Both the position numbers and the translations under genes were made by a program. Below, one piece after another: positions 1 through 9,982 of a stretch of DNA of 50,276 bases. The stretch is from positions 1-50,276 of the forward strand of contig JALGPX010000085.1 of assembly GCA_023515795.1 (NCBI GenBank), given 5' to 3'. Numbering within the stretch: position 1 is the first letter of the stretch; every line of letters begins with the position of its first letter. The notes beneath the pieces are model-generated. The model was not told the DNA's origin and did not search any database. It saw only the letters and a list, made by a program, of their open reading frames with translations. The stretch comes from Amoeboaphelidium occidentale. Taxonomy: Eukaryota > Aphelidiomycota > Aphelidea.

Positions 1-2906
1 CTGCGATTCACACCAGGCAAGACACTAACAATAACAATGATCGCTATGGATTTGAATGCCCTGAAGAAAGAGATTTTTTTCCTTGGTTCGGGCCTACGCC
101 ATGGAGAGACGTTTGGGTTTGCACTGATGAAACTTTCCGTTGTCCTTACTATCAATCTAATAGTCAGAATGTGATGAACAAGGGAAATTGTTCTGGCCCT
201 GGTGATTATTACGGTTATTACAATAATCAACAAGAGTGTGAGCAGAACAATGGTGTCTGGACCTTAACTGGTGCTTTCAATGTTCCTCCTCCTGAGTGTA
301 CTGCGTGCCCTTACACCAGACACAATCACAATGGTAATGCTGCTGGTGATTCAGATCCACCAAACTATTGGTGGCAGATTCCAACTGACATTCATGCTGA
401 TGGTACGAAATGTGTACTAAGATTGCGTTATAACATCTCTACTTATGATTTTGATGGTTGGTCTGTTGATAAATCATCAAACAGGGATAATTCTCCAATC
501 AAGAACAATCAAGCCAAAGATTTCCTTGGTTTAGGGTACAACACCACTGGACCATTGCGTTTGGCTATGGATACTTCTCAGTTTGGCAGAACTTTCGAGG
601 ATAGATCGCACGTATTTATCATCCGAAAGAGAACACCTGAAATGAACAACTGGATTGGTTCAGCAAAAATTTGGAACTTGAACGTCTTGGGTAGGCGTGG
701 TAATATTCAACAGACATATCCTGCTGTCGAATATGATTTTGCCCCAAGAAAGTTAACTGTCAACAGAAATGACTTTCTCCACATTCAGTGGACTGGTTCT
801 GATGCGAACAGTCAAGGTAATGCCGGTGAAGGCAGAGCTGGAACTGATCGTAACAATTTGGTTATGGTTAGCTCTCTCGGAAAGAATGTACCAGTGAACT
901 TCAATCCTGCTGATGGCTCCTATCCACCAGATTTCTTTACCAGAGACAGAAACAAGATTGTTGAAATGGCTTTCTTGAACCAAACTGGTTGTGATACTGA
1001 ATCTCGCAACACTCAAGCTGATGATAACTGCAAGGTTTTGAATGCTGCTCCTGCTTACTGGAATGCTGGTTTGGTCAAAGTTGAAAACGTTGGTACTTTC
1101 CACTTCATCTCTACGAGAAACAACAACTTCTCAAACAGAGATCAGAAAGGAACTTTGATTGTTGAAGAAGACTGGACCTCAGTCGCAGTTGGTAGTGCAG
1201 TCGGTGTTGCAGGTATTGGTGCCTTTTCAGGCGCATTCTTGTTGCTGTTTGCTTTTGCTAAAAAGAATCCAGATTCTAAAGTTAACAAAGTTCTTGGAAT
1301 CTACAAGCCGGTTTACGTTCCTGAGTTTGATGAAGAAGAACAAGAGCAAGTGCTCCCAATTAAGGAGAAGAAGACTTTGGTTGAACGCTTGCCCTTCTTG
1401 AGACCTTTATTTGCATGGTACGAATGGGAACAAGGAAGAATTGTATTCTTCATCTTGTTCTTCTTGGCTAATGCTGCTTTCTGGCTTTATGGCATGATTT
1501 CCAACTGGAATCACAAGACCAAGTTGCCTTATTATCCGTATGCAAAGGGTTTCGGTAAGATGTTGGATTTGAATTGTTCCTTCATTTTGATTCCTGTCTT
1601 GAGAAACTTCTTATCCTTCTTGAGATCAACTGCTGCTAATGATGTCTTGCCATTGGATGATAATATCAAGATTCACAAATGGTGTGCTTATATGATCATC
1701 TTGGCTACTGGTGGACACGTTACTTTCCACTACTTGAACTTTATCTATGCCAACAATTACTTGGGTCTTCGCTTCGTCGATAATTCTTTCGGTACATTAC
1801 CTGGAGTAACTGGTCACCTTGTTCTATTGTTGATGTTCTTCATGTACTCAACTGCGTTCATCAAGAGAAAGATCTTTCGTATTTTCGGCAGAAGATATGA
1901 TGGCTACAGAGTATTCTTGGGTGTTCACAAACTTTACATTCCTGTCTTAGTTTTGTTGTTCTTGCACTCTGAACGTTTCTGGCAATTCTGCTTGTACCCT
2001 GCATTGTTCTTGGCCTTGGAGAAATTTATTCAAAATCGTCGTGTCAGTGAGGAAGTTGTGGTTGTTGAAGCCAAATTGGTTGGTAAGGATATTTTGAATA
2101 TTAAGATGCGTTTGAAGGCAAAATCCAAGAAGTTCCGTTATAAGCCTGGTCAGTACTTGTTCTTGACTTGTCCTGAATTGTCTGAAGGTGAAGTCCATGC
2201 TTTCACTATCAGCAGTGGTATGGGAGATGACTACTTCTCTGTCCATATTCGTGCAAGACCTGATATGGATTTCTGCTACCGTTTGAGACAACGTTTCGGT
2301 TTTGCTGATACTGTCGCTGACGATGGCACTGTCATCCCTGCTCCTATGAAACCTATCACTGAGTCCCAGAATGCTGATTTGGCTCCTGAATTGAGAGTCG
2401 ATGGTCCTTATGGTTCTGCTAGCGAGGAAGTATTTGATTTTAACGTTACGATCCTTGTCGGTGCTGGTATTGGTGTCACACCATTCATTAGTATTTTGAA
2501 GTCGTTCTCATACAAGATGAAGCACCAAACTGCTCAGGAGAACTCCAACATGAGCATCTACTTTTACTGGATTTGTCGTGACCAAGCTGAGTACATGTCT
2601 TTCAAGGATGTGTTCGATGAGTTATTGGACAACAATGAATTGCATGGAAGAGTTGAGTTGAATATTTACTTGACTGGTGAATTGGACTTGAAGAAGGTTC
2701 GTCAAGAGAAATTCAACCAGTTTAGTGGTAAACCAAACTGGAACAGAATCATGAAGGAAAAGGCTCAGAAGCATGAGGGTGATGATGTTGGTGTCTTCTT
2801 GTGTGGTCCTGGCGCAAAGGATTTGAGTTATGCTTGCAAGATGAACTCAAAGGGCCAGTCCAGAACCTCGAAGACTACTTTCAAGTTCCACAAGGAGAAC
2901 TTCTAA
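1..2906 (+). CDS. NADPH oxidase with large DD3-3-like ectodomain (5' partial)
   Basis: The frame is open from base 3, so the start lies before the window and the ATG at 174 is internal. The C-terminal half is a NOX core. Haem-ligand histidine pairs sit in two membrane helices (HKWCAYMIILATGGH; HKLYIPVLVLLFLH). An FAD motif (HAFTISS), an NADPH motif (VGAGIGVTP) and the typical NOX ending FHKENF follow. These enzymes pass electrons from NADPH across the membrane to oxygen, making superoxide. Ahead of the core lie about 370 Cys/Asn-rich residues with a cupredoxin-like stretch (YPAVEYDFAP, then FLHIQWTGSD), which I recognise as resembling Dictyostelium DD3-3, and then an extra membrane segment (SVAVGSAVGVAGIGAF). 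No EF-hand is visible in the part seen. A poly(A) signal AATAAA lies at 2934. The NOX assignment is firm; the ectodomain match is from memory. Confidence 0.9.
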   Translation, partial: AIHTRQDTNNNNDRYGFECPEERDFFPWFGPTPWRDVWVCTDETFRCPYYQSNSQNVMNKGNCSGPGDYYGYYNNQQECEQNNGVWTLTGAFNVPPPECTACPYTRHNHNGNAAGDSDPPNYWWQIPTDIHADGTKCVLRLRYNISTYDFDGWSVDKSSNRDNSPIKNNQAKDFLGLGYNTTGPLRLAMDTSQFGRTFEDRSHVFIIRKRTPEMNNWIGSAKIWNLNVLGRRGNIQQTYPAVEYDFAPRKLTVNRNDFLHIQWTGSDANSQGNAGEGRAGTDRNNLVMVSSLGKNVPVNFNPADGSYPPDFFTRDRNKIVEMAFLNQTGCDTESRNTQADDNCKVLNAAPAYWNAGLVKVENVGTFHFISTRNNNFSNRDQKGTLIVEEDWTSVAVGSAVGVAGIGAFSGAFLLLFAFAKKNPDSKVNKVLGIYKPVYVPEFDEEEQEQVLPIKEKKTLVERLPFLRPLFAWYEWEQGRIVFFILFFLANAAFWLYGMISNWNHKTKLPYYPYAKGFGKMLDLNCSFILIPVLRNFLSFLRSTAANDVLPLDDNIKIHKWCAYMIILATGGHVTFHYLNFIYANNYLGLRFVDNSFGTLPGVTGHLVLLLMFFMYSTAFIKRKIFRIFGRRYDGYRVFLGVHKLYIPVLVLLFLHSERFWQFCLYPALFLALEKFIQNRRVSEEVVVVEAKLVGKDILNIKMRLKAKSKKFRYKPGQYLFLTCPELSEGEVHAFTISSGMGDDYFSVHIRARPDMDFCYRLRQRFGFADTVADDGTVIPAPMKPITESQNADLAPELRVDGPYGSASEEVFDFNVTILVGAGIGVTPFISILKSFSYKMKHQTAQENSNMSIYFYWICRDQAEYMSFKDVFDELLDNNELHGRVELNIYLTGELDLKKVRQEKFNQFSGKPNWNRIMKEKAQKHEGDDVGVFLCGPGAKDLSYACKMNSKGQSRTSKTTFKFHKENF

Positions 2907-2970
2907 TTGGTGAAGCACTGAAACTGCTTTGCTAATAAAACCGAAATTTTTGAGAATACTTTTAATCCGT

Positions 2971-3570
2971 TTAACCAGACAGGTGCTTTGGCGATGCATC
3001 AGACGATTTCATAACTTCAAACCGAGAACCATTCAAAACCACAGGAAAGATTCCGTTCTGTAAACATCGCTCACGCAAGCCATAGTTGAATTTTGGCGAT
3101 CCAAGAAATAGTCGCAATTGATACTCAGGATACATATATCTGATCTTCTCTGCTCGTTCCAATACAGAATTCACATCATTATCCCTGACATAAGACTTTG
3201 CCTCGATGACGTATTGCGTTTGATTATCACCATCCACAATCAATGCATCAACTTCGTAGAATATTTGCCTTCCCTGCATTTGCTTGTAGCCAAAGTTCAC
3301 AGCTTCCGGAGGATAATCCAAGTAACGTGCTACAGCTAACCCGACCTCTTCCTCAAGACCTCGAGCTTGATGACCAATGTATCCCCCAATTTGACCGTAA
3401 AGCAATTTCAAAGATCCATTCAAAGTAACCAGCTCTGATCGAATTCCTTTGATATCATCGCTATAATCCGTCTTGGAAGATTTGCCTGTGTTGGTATCTC
3501 TTCCTCTGCCGAACCACGAGAAGAATGATCTTCGTTGTAGCAGGTGTGATCTGCTCCTAGCGCAGAGCAT
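2971..3570 (-). CDS. PD-(D/E)XK nuclease-like protein with mitochondrial-type presequence
   Basis: A 199-residue, intron-free protein. The first ~24 residues (MLCARSRSHLLQRRSFF...) are rich in Arg, Ser and hydrophobics with no acid, as in a mitochondrial targeting sequence. Residues ~35-70 may form a helix. The core has the layout of a PD-(D/E)XK nuclease: an acidic helix (E73-E75), then a strand with E106-V-D108, then E123-A-K125 in the strand YVIEAKSYV. A hydrophobic strand (LRLFLGSP) and a C-terminal helix/strand pair follow. The fold implies DNA cleavage or binding, perhaps in mtDNA maintenance, but this is inference. It is convergent with the NOX gene (64 bp between stops) and divergent from coatomer gamma (153 bp). 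No named orthologue is recognised. Confidence 0.7.
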   Translation of the reverse strand: MLCARSRSHLLQRRSFFSWFGRGRDTNTGKSSKTDYSDDIKGIRSELVTLNGSLKLLYGQIGGYIGHQARGLEEEVGLAVARYLDYPPEAVNFGYKQMQGRQIFYEVDALIVDGDNQTQYVIEAKSYVRDNDVNSVLERAEKIRYMYPEYQLRLFLGSPKFNYGLRERCLQNGIFPVVLNGSRFEVMKSSDASPKHLSG

Positions 3571-3703
3571 TTCAGCGAAGAGATGAAACGATTAAGAATG
3601 ATCACAGCGCGTAGAAAACTTTAAATCTATTTCAAATTTTACGACCTGTTCGTTTAAAATTCTGTTGGAAGGCTCAAACTACAGCGAAACAGTTTCTGAT
3701 CCA

Positions 3704-3722
3704 ACGACGACGACGACGACGA
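3704..3722 (+). repeat. (ACG)n microsatellite in 5' leader of coatomer gamma
   Basis: Six ACG units run directly up to the predicted ATG at 3724. The tract lies in the 153-bp spacer between two divergent genes, so it is probably part of the 5' UTR. Confidence 0.85.
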
Positions 3723-3723
3723 T

Positions 3724-6552
3724 ATGAAGAAAGACGACGAAGCAGGTAATTCTTTCTTTAATTTCGATAGCGCTGAACTATTTAACTTTTTACAGGGGAT
3801 TTCAACATTTTCTCTCATTTGGACAAAAGCCAGGTCTTACAGGAGGCCAGAATGTTCAATGAGACTCCGATTAAGGCCCAGAAATGCTGCCAGACGTTGG
3901 CCAAAGTTCTCTTTTTGCTGTACCAAGGCGAAACTCTGTTAACGGATGAAGCCACCAGTCTGTTTTTCAGTGTCACCAAGTTGTTCCAGTCTAAGGATAC
4001 TCAATTGCGCCGCTTAGTGTATTTGGTTATTAAGGAACTTAGCAAAGTGTCAATGAATGTTATAATGGCTACTCAAAGTTTAGCAAAGGATACTAATGAT
4101 CGTGTTGCTGCTGAAATTGGTTACAGGGCCAATGCGATTAGGGCACTTTGCACTGTTACGGACACTGACACTGTTCAGAGTATCGAGCGATTCATCAAGC
4201 AAGCAATTGTTGATAAAGACGCGGCTGTTTCAAGTTCAGCTCTTGTTTCTGCTTATCACATTTACAGTAATGGTGGCAGAGAAGTTGTTAAGCGTTGGGT
4301 TAATGAAGTCCAGGAAGCTTTGAATCGTCCAGTTGGTGCTATTCAGTATCATGCACTTGGTTTGATGTACTTGATCAAGCAACAGGATAAAATGGCCGTC
4401 ACTAAAACAGTTCAGGGTCTTTTCAAAGGAAATATTTTGCGCTCTCCGTACGCTCAGTGTATGTTGATTAGATACACATACAAAGTAATGGAAGAAGATG
4501 GTGGTCTAGAAGGACCAAGTCGTGGGCTTTTCGAAATCTTGGAGAATTGTTTGAGACATCGTTATGAGATGGTCAACTTGGAGGCTGCAAGAGCTATTTG
4601 CAATTTAAGAGGAGTAACATCGAAAGAATTGTTTCCTGTTGTGTCTGTTCTGCAATTGTTCTTGACATCACCTCGTAGTTCTTTGCGCTTTGCTGCTATT
4701 CGCACTTTGAACCAATTGGCCATGAAACATCCACAATCTGTTCAGGTTGCTAATCTTGACATGGAAAATTTGATTACTGATACAAACAGAAGTATTGCTA
4801 CTTTTGCTATTACAACTTTGTTAAAGACAGGCAATGAATCGTCTGTTGATCGTTTGATGAAGCAAATTACTGGATTCATGTCTGAAATTACCGATGAATT
4901 CAAAGTCATTGTTGTAGATGCAATCAGGGCTTTGTGCTTGAAATTTCCTTTGAAACATGGAATGATGTTGCAATTCCTGGCATCTTGTTTGCGTGATGAA
5001 GCAGGTTATGAATCTAAGAAGGCAGTTGTTGAGGGTATCTTTGACATCATTCAGGCTATTCCTGAGTGCAAAGAAGCTGCTTTAGGTCATTTGTGTGAGT
5101 TTATTGAAGACTGCGAGTTCACAAGATTAGCAGTTCGTATCTTGTTTTTGTTGGGAGAAGAAGGACCAAAGATGAAACAGCCTACTAAATTCATCAGATA
5201 CATTTACAATCGCACAATCTTGGAGAATGCGCCTGTTAGAGCTGCTGCAGTGAGTGCTTTGGCAAAGTTTGCAATCAAAAGAACTGAATCTGTTTCAAAA
5301 GAATTTGAGGAGATGAAAGAAAGCATCAAGATTCTTTTGAACAGATGCCTTGATGATCCAGATGATGAAGTTCGTGATCGTGCTATTACGTACTTGGAGA
5401 TGCTGACAAAGGCTGAAGAAGAGGAAAGCAGAAAGTTCATTATGGATGATTCTACTTTCAAGTTTGATCAACTGGAGTCGTACTTGTTGGACTATTACAA
5501 TGATAAGTCTCAACACGATAAGCCATTTGATGTCTCAGTTATCCCTGTGATTTCAAAACAAGAAGCTGATCTAGAAAGGACCAAGGAAAGAAATGGAATG
5601 TCACAATTTGCTAAAGCTGCTGGTTTGGTTTCAGTCAGCTCATCTACAGCTGCATCTGCTGTTGAACCTAAAGAAACCGTTGCTTCTCCAGCTGCGATCT
5701 TGAGCAATCCTCAATTGAAACAGTTGGGTCAAATCTTTAGATCGAGTGGAAGACAGTCTTTATCCGAAGATATTGCTGAGTATGTTGTTGCCGTTGTTAA
5801 ACATGTTTTCACTGATGGATATATTCTATTCCAATTTGACTGCAAAAATACTTTAGACGATGTCTTGCTTGAAAATGTCAAAGTTGTGATGGAACCATTG
5901 GATGCGTCTCTGGTGCAGGAACTAACTCCTGTTCTTTCTTTGCCCATCGCGCAACTGAAGTATGAGGAGAACCATAGTGCCTTTGTTGCTTTTAAGATCA
6001 ATAATCCATCAAATAACCCGATTGAAAAGTTTGGTGACATTAATGGTTCATTCTCTATTACTTTGAAGTTTGTGAGCAAGGATTGTGATCCTACTACTTT
6101 TGAACCAGACGATGAAGGCTATGATGACACATATCAGGTAAGTTATGAAGCTTGATTTCAATTTTACTCTTTAGGTCGAACCAGTTGAATTATCATTCAT
6201 GGATTTCTTTTTGCCAAGCTATGTTTCTGATTTCAAAGGAGCCTGGGAAAGTTTATCAAGCGAGACCATTGAAACATTCCAGTTGCCGCAAAACTCCATT
6301 AAAGAAGCAATGGCTCAAATTATTTCCGTCTTTCCATTGTCTGTTTGTGGTGGTTCTGATCAGCTGGAGGCAGGAAAGGAGCATTTAACTACAAGTCATG
6401 TTTTGCTGTTGAGTGGAGTCTTCATTGGAGGAATGAAAGCTTTGTGCAGAGTCAGGTTTGCTGTCAGTGGATCAATGAAAGGAGTTGCTGTGGAGTTTGG
6501 AATCAGAAGTCCAAGTGAAGACTTGAATGCGAAGATCATGGAAGTCTTTTAA
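3724..6552 (+). CDS. SEC21: Coatomer subunit gamma (COPI)
   Basis: Three exons: 3724-3745, 3796-6137 and 6175-6552, with GT-AG introns of 50 and 37 bp, giving 913 residues, within the family's usual length. The N-terminus after splicing reads MKKDDEAGDFNIFSHLDKS. The first ~550 residues are the adaptin-type helical-repeat trunk (e.g. KAQKCCQTLAKVLFLLYQGE, ARAICNLRG). A short Ser/Ala linker precedes the C-terminal appendage domain, which ends in KIMEVF. Gamma-COP is part of the F-subcomplex of the COPI coat for Golgi-to-ER and intra-Golgi transport. The first coding exon is only 22 nt. The stop at 6550 overlaps an AATAAA signal and lies 19 bp from the stop of the convergent TMC gene. Confidence 0.97.
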
Positions 6553-6556
6553 TAAA
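6548..6556. terminator. Overlapping two-way poly(A) signals
   Basis: AATAAA on the plus strand (6551-6556) overlaps the coatomer gamma stop codon. ATTAAA on the minus strand (6553-6548) lies 18 nt past the TMC stop. If each works at the usual distance, each transcript's 3' end falls inside the other's coding region. Confidence 0.55.
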
Positions 6557-6571
6557 CGATTCATGATTCTA

Positions 6572-9500
6572 TTACATTTTCACTTTGTAGTAGCGAAGAA
6601 GGAAACGCTTGTCTGCTCTCTCTGTGTTCACTTCATAAACCAACTGCTTCAAACCCTTTCTTCGACGCTCTCCAATTGCCAACAAATAATATATCCAAAT
6701 ACTAAAGAAATTGGACATGCAGCAGATAAAATCTTACCTCAATACCACTATTGCAGGAATTGTAAATGACAATGAGCCGACGAAATTTAAAACATTCCTC
6801 AGCGAGCGAGATTGCAAGTTATTGATCCCGCGAGGAATAATTTCATAAGCACTCAACAAAGGAGGAGACTGTTCAGTAGGTCCAAACGGTCCACACGATG
6901 GTTCCAAGCTAAAAAATGAGAATGAAAAGTAGAGAACTTACACTGTGAGCCCATAAAACACAGGCAAAGCCATCAAACCTAGCATTACCAGCAAGAAGAA
7001 TAAAAAGTAGATGTTCTGCTGGTATGAATTGTAAATTCTCTTGGGAGGAAGTCCACATGTTCTAATAACAATCATCTTTACATAGAAAATAATCCATCCA
7101 CTGAGAATGTAGACAACAATTAACATTGGGGAATAGATAGTCCCGACCCAGACCAAGCCTTGTCTGTAAATGACTTCAAGGATATTTTCTGCTATTCCAT
7201 AATCATACTTATCTTTTCCTGATATCAATAATGCATACAAGCCATAACCGACAGTTCCAAGAACTGTCAAGAACAAGTTGGTCCAAATTAGCTGATAAAA
7301 CAATTGGCCAATTTGGGATTCCCAGCAGTCTCTTTTGTTCAATGATATAACAAATCTTGAAGGTGAATTCTGATCAGGGACAATGTAGAATTGAATTATA
7401 ATTATGTAGATTGAAGCAACTTTGGTGATAAACGCTCTTGCTAAATTGACGGATAACTCTGTTGCAGGATTAGCATATCTTTCGAATATCGCCAATTTGT
7501 TAAATACAAAAGGCAGAATAAAAGTGAGAAACGAAATCACGAAAGCAGAAGGAGAAATAAAAGCATTTCCTTGAATAAACTCAAAACCAGGATACGAACC
7601 ATTTTCCACCAGAATTGCAAACCAAATAATCAAAGATGAAAAAAGAAGAAGCATGAGAACAATAAAGTTTGTGATCACTCTTCTGATGATGTTTTCTGTA
7701 GCTTGAGCGCTACTAACTTGCTTCTTCTTTTCCTTGACTTCTTCGGATGATATCAGCGTCTTTAGCAAAGTAGAAATTGCAAAGTTTCGATTTACTTTGG
7801 CTTCGTTATCACGGATTGAAAAGTCCCAACCAGAGAAACAAGTTGTACCAAATGGAGAAACTTTGTCAATGGAAACTTGATCGTAAAACTCTTTTCTTGA
7901 AACAAACAACTGTCTCATTCTCCATAGAATTGCAATGAATGAAATGATGTAAAACAATATAATAACAGCGTAGTATGCAGTATCCATGTTGTATGGTGGC
8001 CCATCAGATCCAAATTTTACTTTGGACTTGTAGTTTCCATAGAAGAAGAAAGTTCGTTGGATGTTTTCTTTACCGGAGAATAATTGTTGAACCAAATCGC
8101 TCGTTGCCAATATACCTGTCCCGTTATTGATTTGCATGAACTCTTTCCATCCTCTGTTGTCATTACTAGACATTTCCAAAATCCCAAACAATATTACAAA
8201 AATGTACCAGATTATAGCAAGGAAAATGTCCAGAACGTAGACCCAACGAAAGAGTGAAAAGTAAGTAACAACACCAGTGCCATAACGCGATTCAATAAAT
8301 CTCAACTCTGTTCTCCAGATTCCGATCCTGTTTCTTATCTCTTTGTAAGACTTGGTTGTAAACTTTTTAACATCATAAAGCCATCTTTGATACCAACTCA
8401 TTTTAGACCTTCTCTTCGTTGCCTCTATGTTAGCGATAATTTTTCGTCTAAAATGTAAACAATTGTAGTTATATGTTACCCTTTTGTTCGCTCTTTAATA
8501 GTTTGATCTGATGCTGGATCCTCTGACTTCTTTTTTGATGTTTTCGAGGCCATTTTAGAGCCTTGATGGCTATCTGCTGACTTACCTTCCGCTGCTATTC
8601 GCCCTAATGTAGAATGTAACAATTTCTCCTTAGTATCCGCGCCATCAGAAATGTAATCAATTGGATTTAGTTGTTCGCTCGGCAAAACTAAGCCTTTTCC
8701 TTTTCTGGTGGGTTTATCTCTTGTTTGAGTTGTGGCATCTTTTGCGTTCCTTGCTGGATACAATTGAATGAGTCTTGAAGGATGTTCTTCTTTTAGTCTT
8801 TGCAATCTCTCCAGTTCTGCTGCATTTAGATGATCTAAACCATTTGTCTGATTATTTCCCGAAGCCAACATATCATCGTATTCTGCTTGCATTCCAGGAG
8901 AAGCCACAGCAACAAGGTCTTCTTCAGAGGCTACACTAAGTAGTGACTCCGGATAAGCGCTAGTTCCTAAAATTTTCTGAGTATCTCCTGTAACACCGCC
9001 TGTCTCTAATTTATCTTCATCTACAGCTGTCGCCAATATTTCTTTACCATTAATAGTGGTCATTATAGTTGGATTAGAAGGTTCCATAGAATCCATTAAA
9101 CTTTTTAAGAACAGTACATCTTCATTAAGTTTACTGTCCCTGGCTTTACGAGCATCATATTTGGACCTCTCCAAAGCGATTTTCAAAAGCTGACTATCTG
9201 TCATCTCATTTAGAAGCTCGGCTCCTAGACTCTCTTCAAACCCTTCTGGAACAGTTTCAGGTATCAATGGTCCGGCGTTTGGATCACTCGTGAGGGATGC
9301 TTTTGATAAATTATTTATCAATCTCTTTGCTTGAGCTTCTTTTGAATTTTTAGGACGATTTAAGGGAGACTTTGGTTCTGATAGAACCGGTGATGAAGGG
9401 CTTGAGCCCACTGGTCCTTCCTCTTTATCAGATTCGTTTACGTTGTCATCCATTAATACTTTGCCAATACTGTAAGGTACAGTGATCACCGTTGGGTTAT

Positions 9501-9747
9501 CAACAGTGGCACTTCTTGATCTTGGATTAACAAGGAAGCCTGTAGTCGATACTTTAGACCCTTGTCTAGCCATAAGAGAGACACTTGTAGACTTTGATCG
9601 CTGTCGTTGTTCTGGTGGAGTAAGAGCACCACTTGGACCATCCTTTCCTGTCACAGTTGGATCTACATTCCCCTGATCTGTCCCATTGCCAGATACTCTT
9701 AGATCAGGTTGGTGCGGCAGAGCAGAGTTGTTTTGCTCCTCGTCCAT
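6572..9747 (-). CDS. Transmembrane channel-like (TMC) family protein
   Basis: Four exons on the minus strand: 9747-8480, 8447-6942, 6908-6738 and 6701-6572, with introns of 32, 33 and 36 bp, giving 1024 residues. The family signature CWESQIGQLFYQL (CWxxxxGQ) is in exon 2, and its ending EPSCGPFGPTEQS continues across the second intron. About ten hydrophobic segments are seen. The first ~420 residues are a disordered, Ser/Asp/Lys-rich cytosolic region with Ser-Pro sites. Joining it through the 32-bp intron gives a basic stretch (RKIIANIEATKRRSK) leading straight into MSWYQRWLYDVKK, in frame. TMC proteins are pore-forming subunits of mechanosensory channels in animals; here a role in sensing by the flagellate stage or in membrane stress is inference. 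The start ATG at 9747 is the first in frame. Confidence 0.9.
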
Positions 9748-9911
9748 GCAGTCTTTCAGTTGAAACAACGAGAACGAATAGCACGAAAGTTTTTTGGATC
9801 ATTTCAGATAATTTGAAGTACGGTAAACTCTACAACATGGACCCGAATAACGCTTGAAAAGAACTTCATGATGATTTACTTCATCTTATCACTTTCGTGT
9901 CTGGTTGAATG

Positions 9912-9929
9912 GTTGCCATGGTGATCAAC
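9912..9929. promoter_or_regulatory. X-box-like element between TMC and DBF2 genes
   Basis: GTTGCCATGGTGATCAAC lies in the 235-bp divergent spacer. Its left half matches the RFX X-box half-site GTTGCC-AT-GG; the right half is imperfect. In animals X-boxes control ciliary genes. The match is by eye and may be chance. Confidence 0.2.
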
Positions 9930-9982
9930 TCGATCAAATTCCCATAAAAAGCAGGCTTGGCCCGTTTCTCGTGAGAGACATA

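Noticed and set aside
6938-8401. TMC as a 487-residue stand-alone protein
   Set aside because: In-frame splice sites link it to both an upstream ~420-residue exon and two downstream exons that complete TMC signatures.
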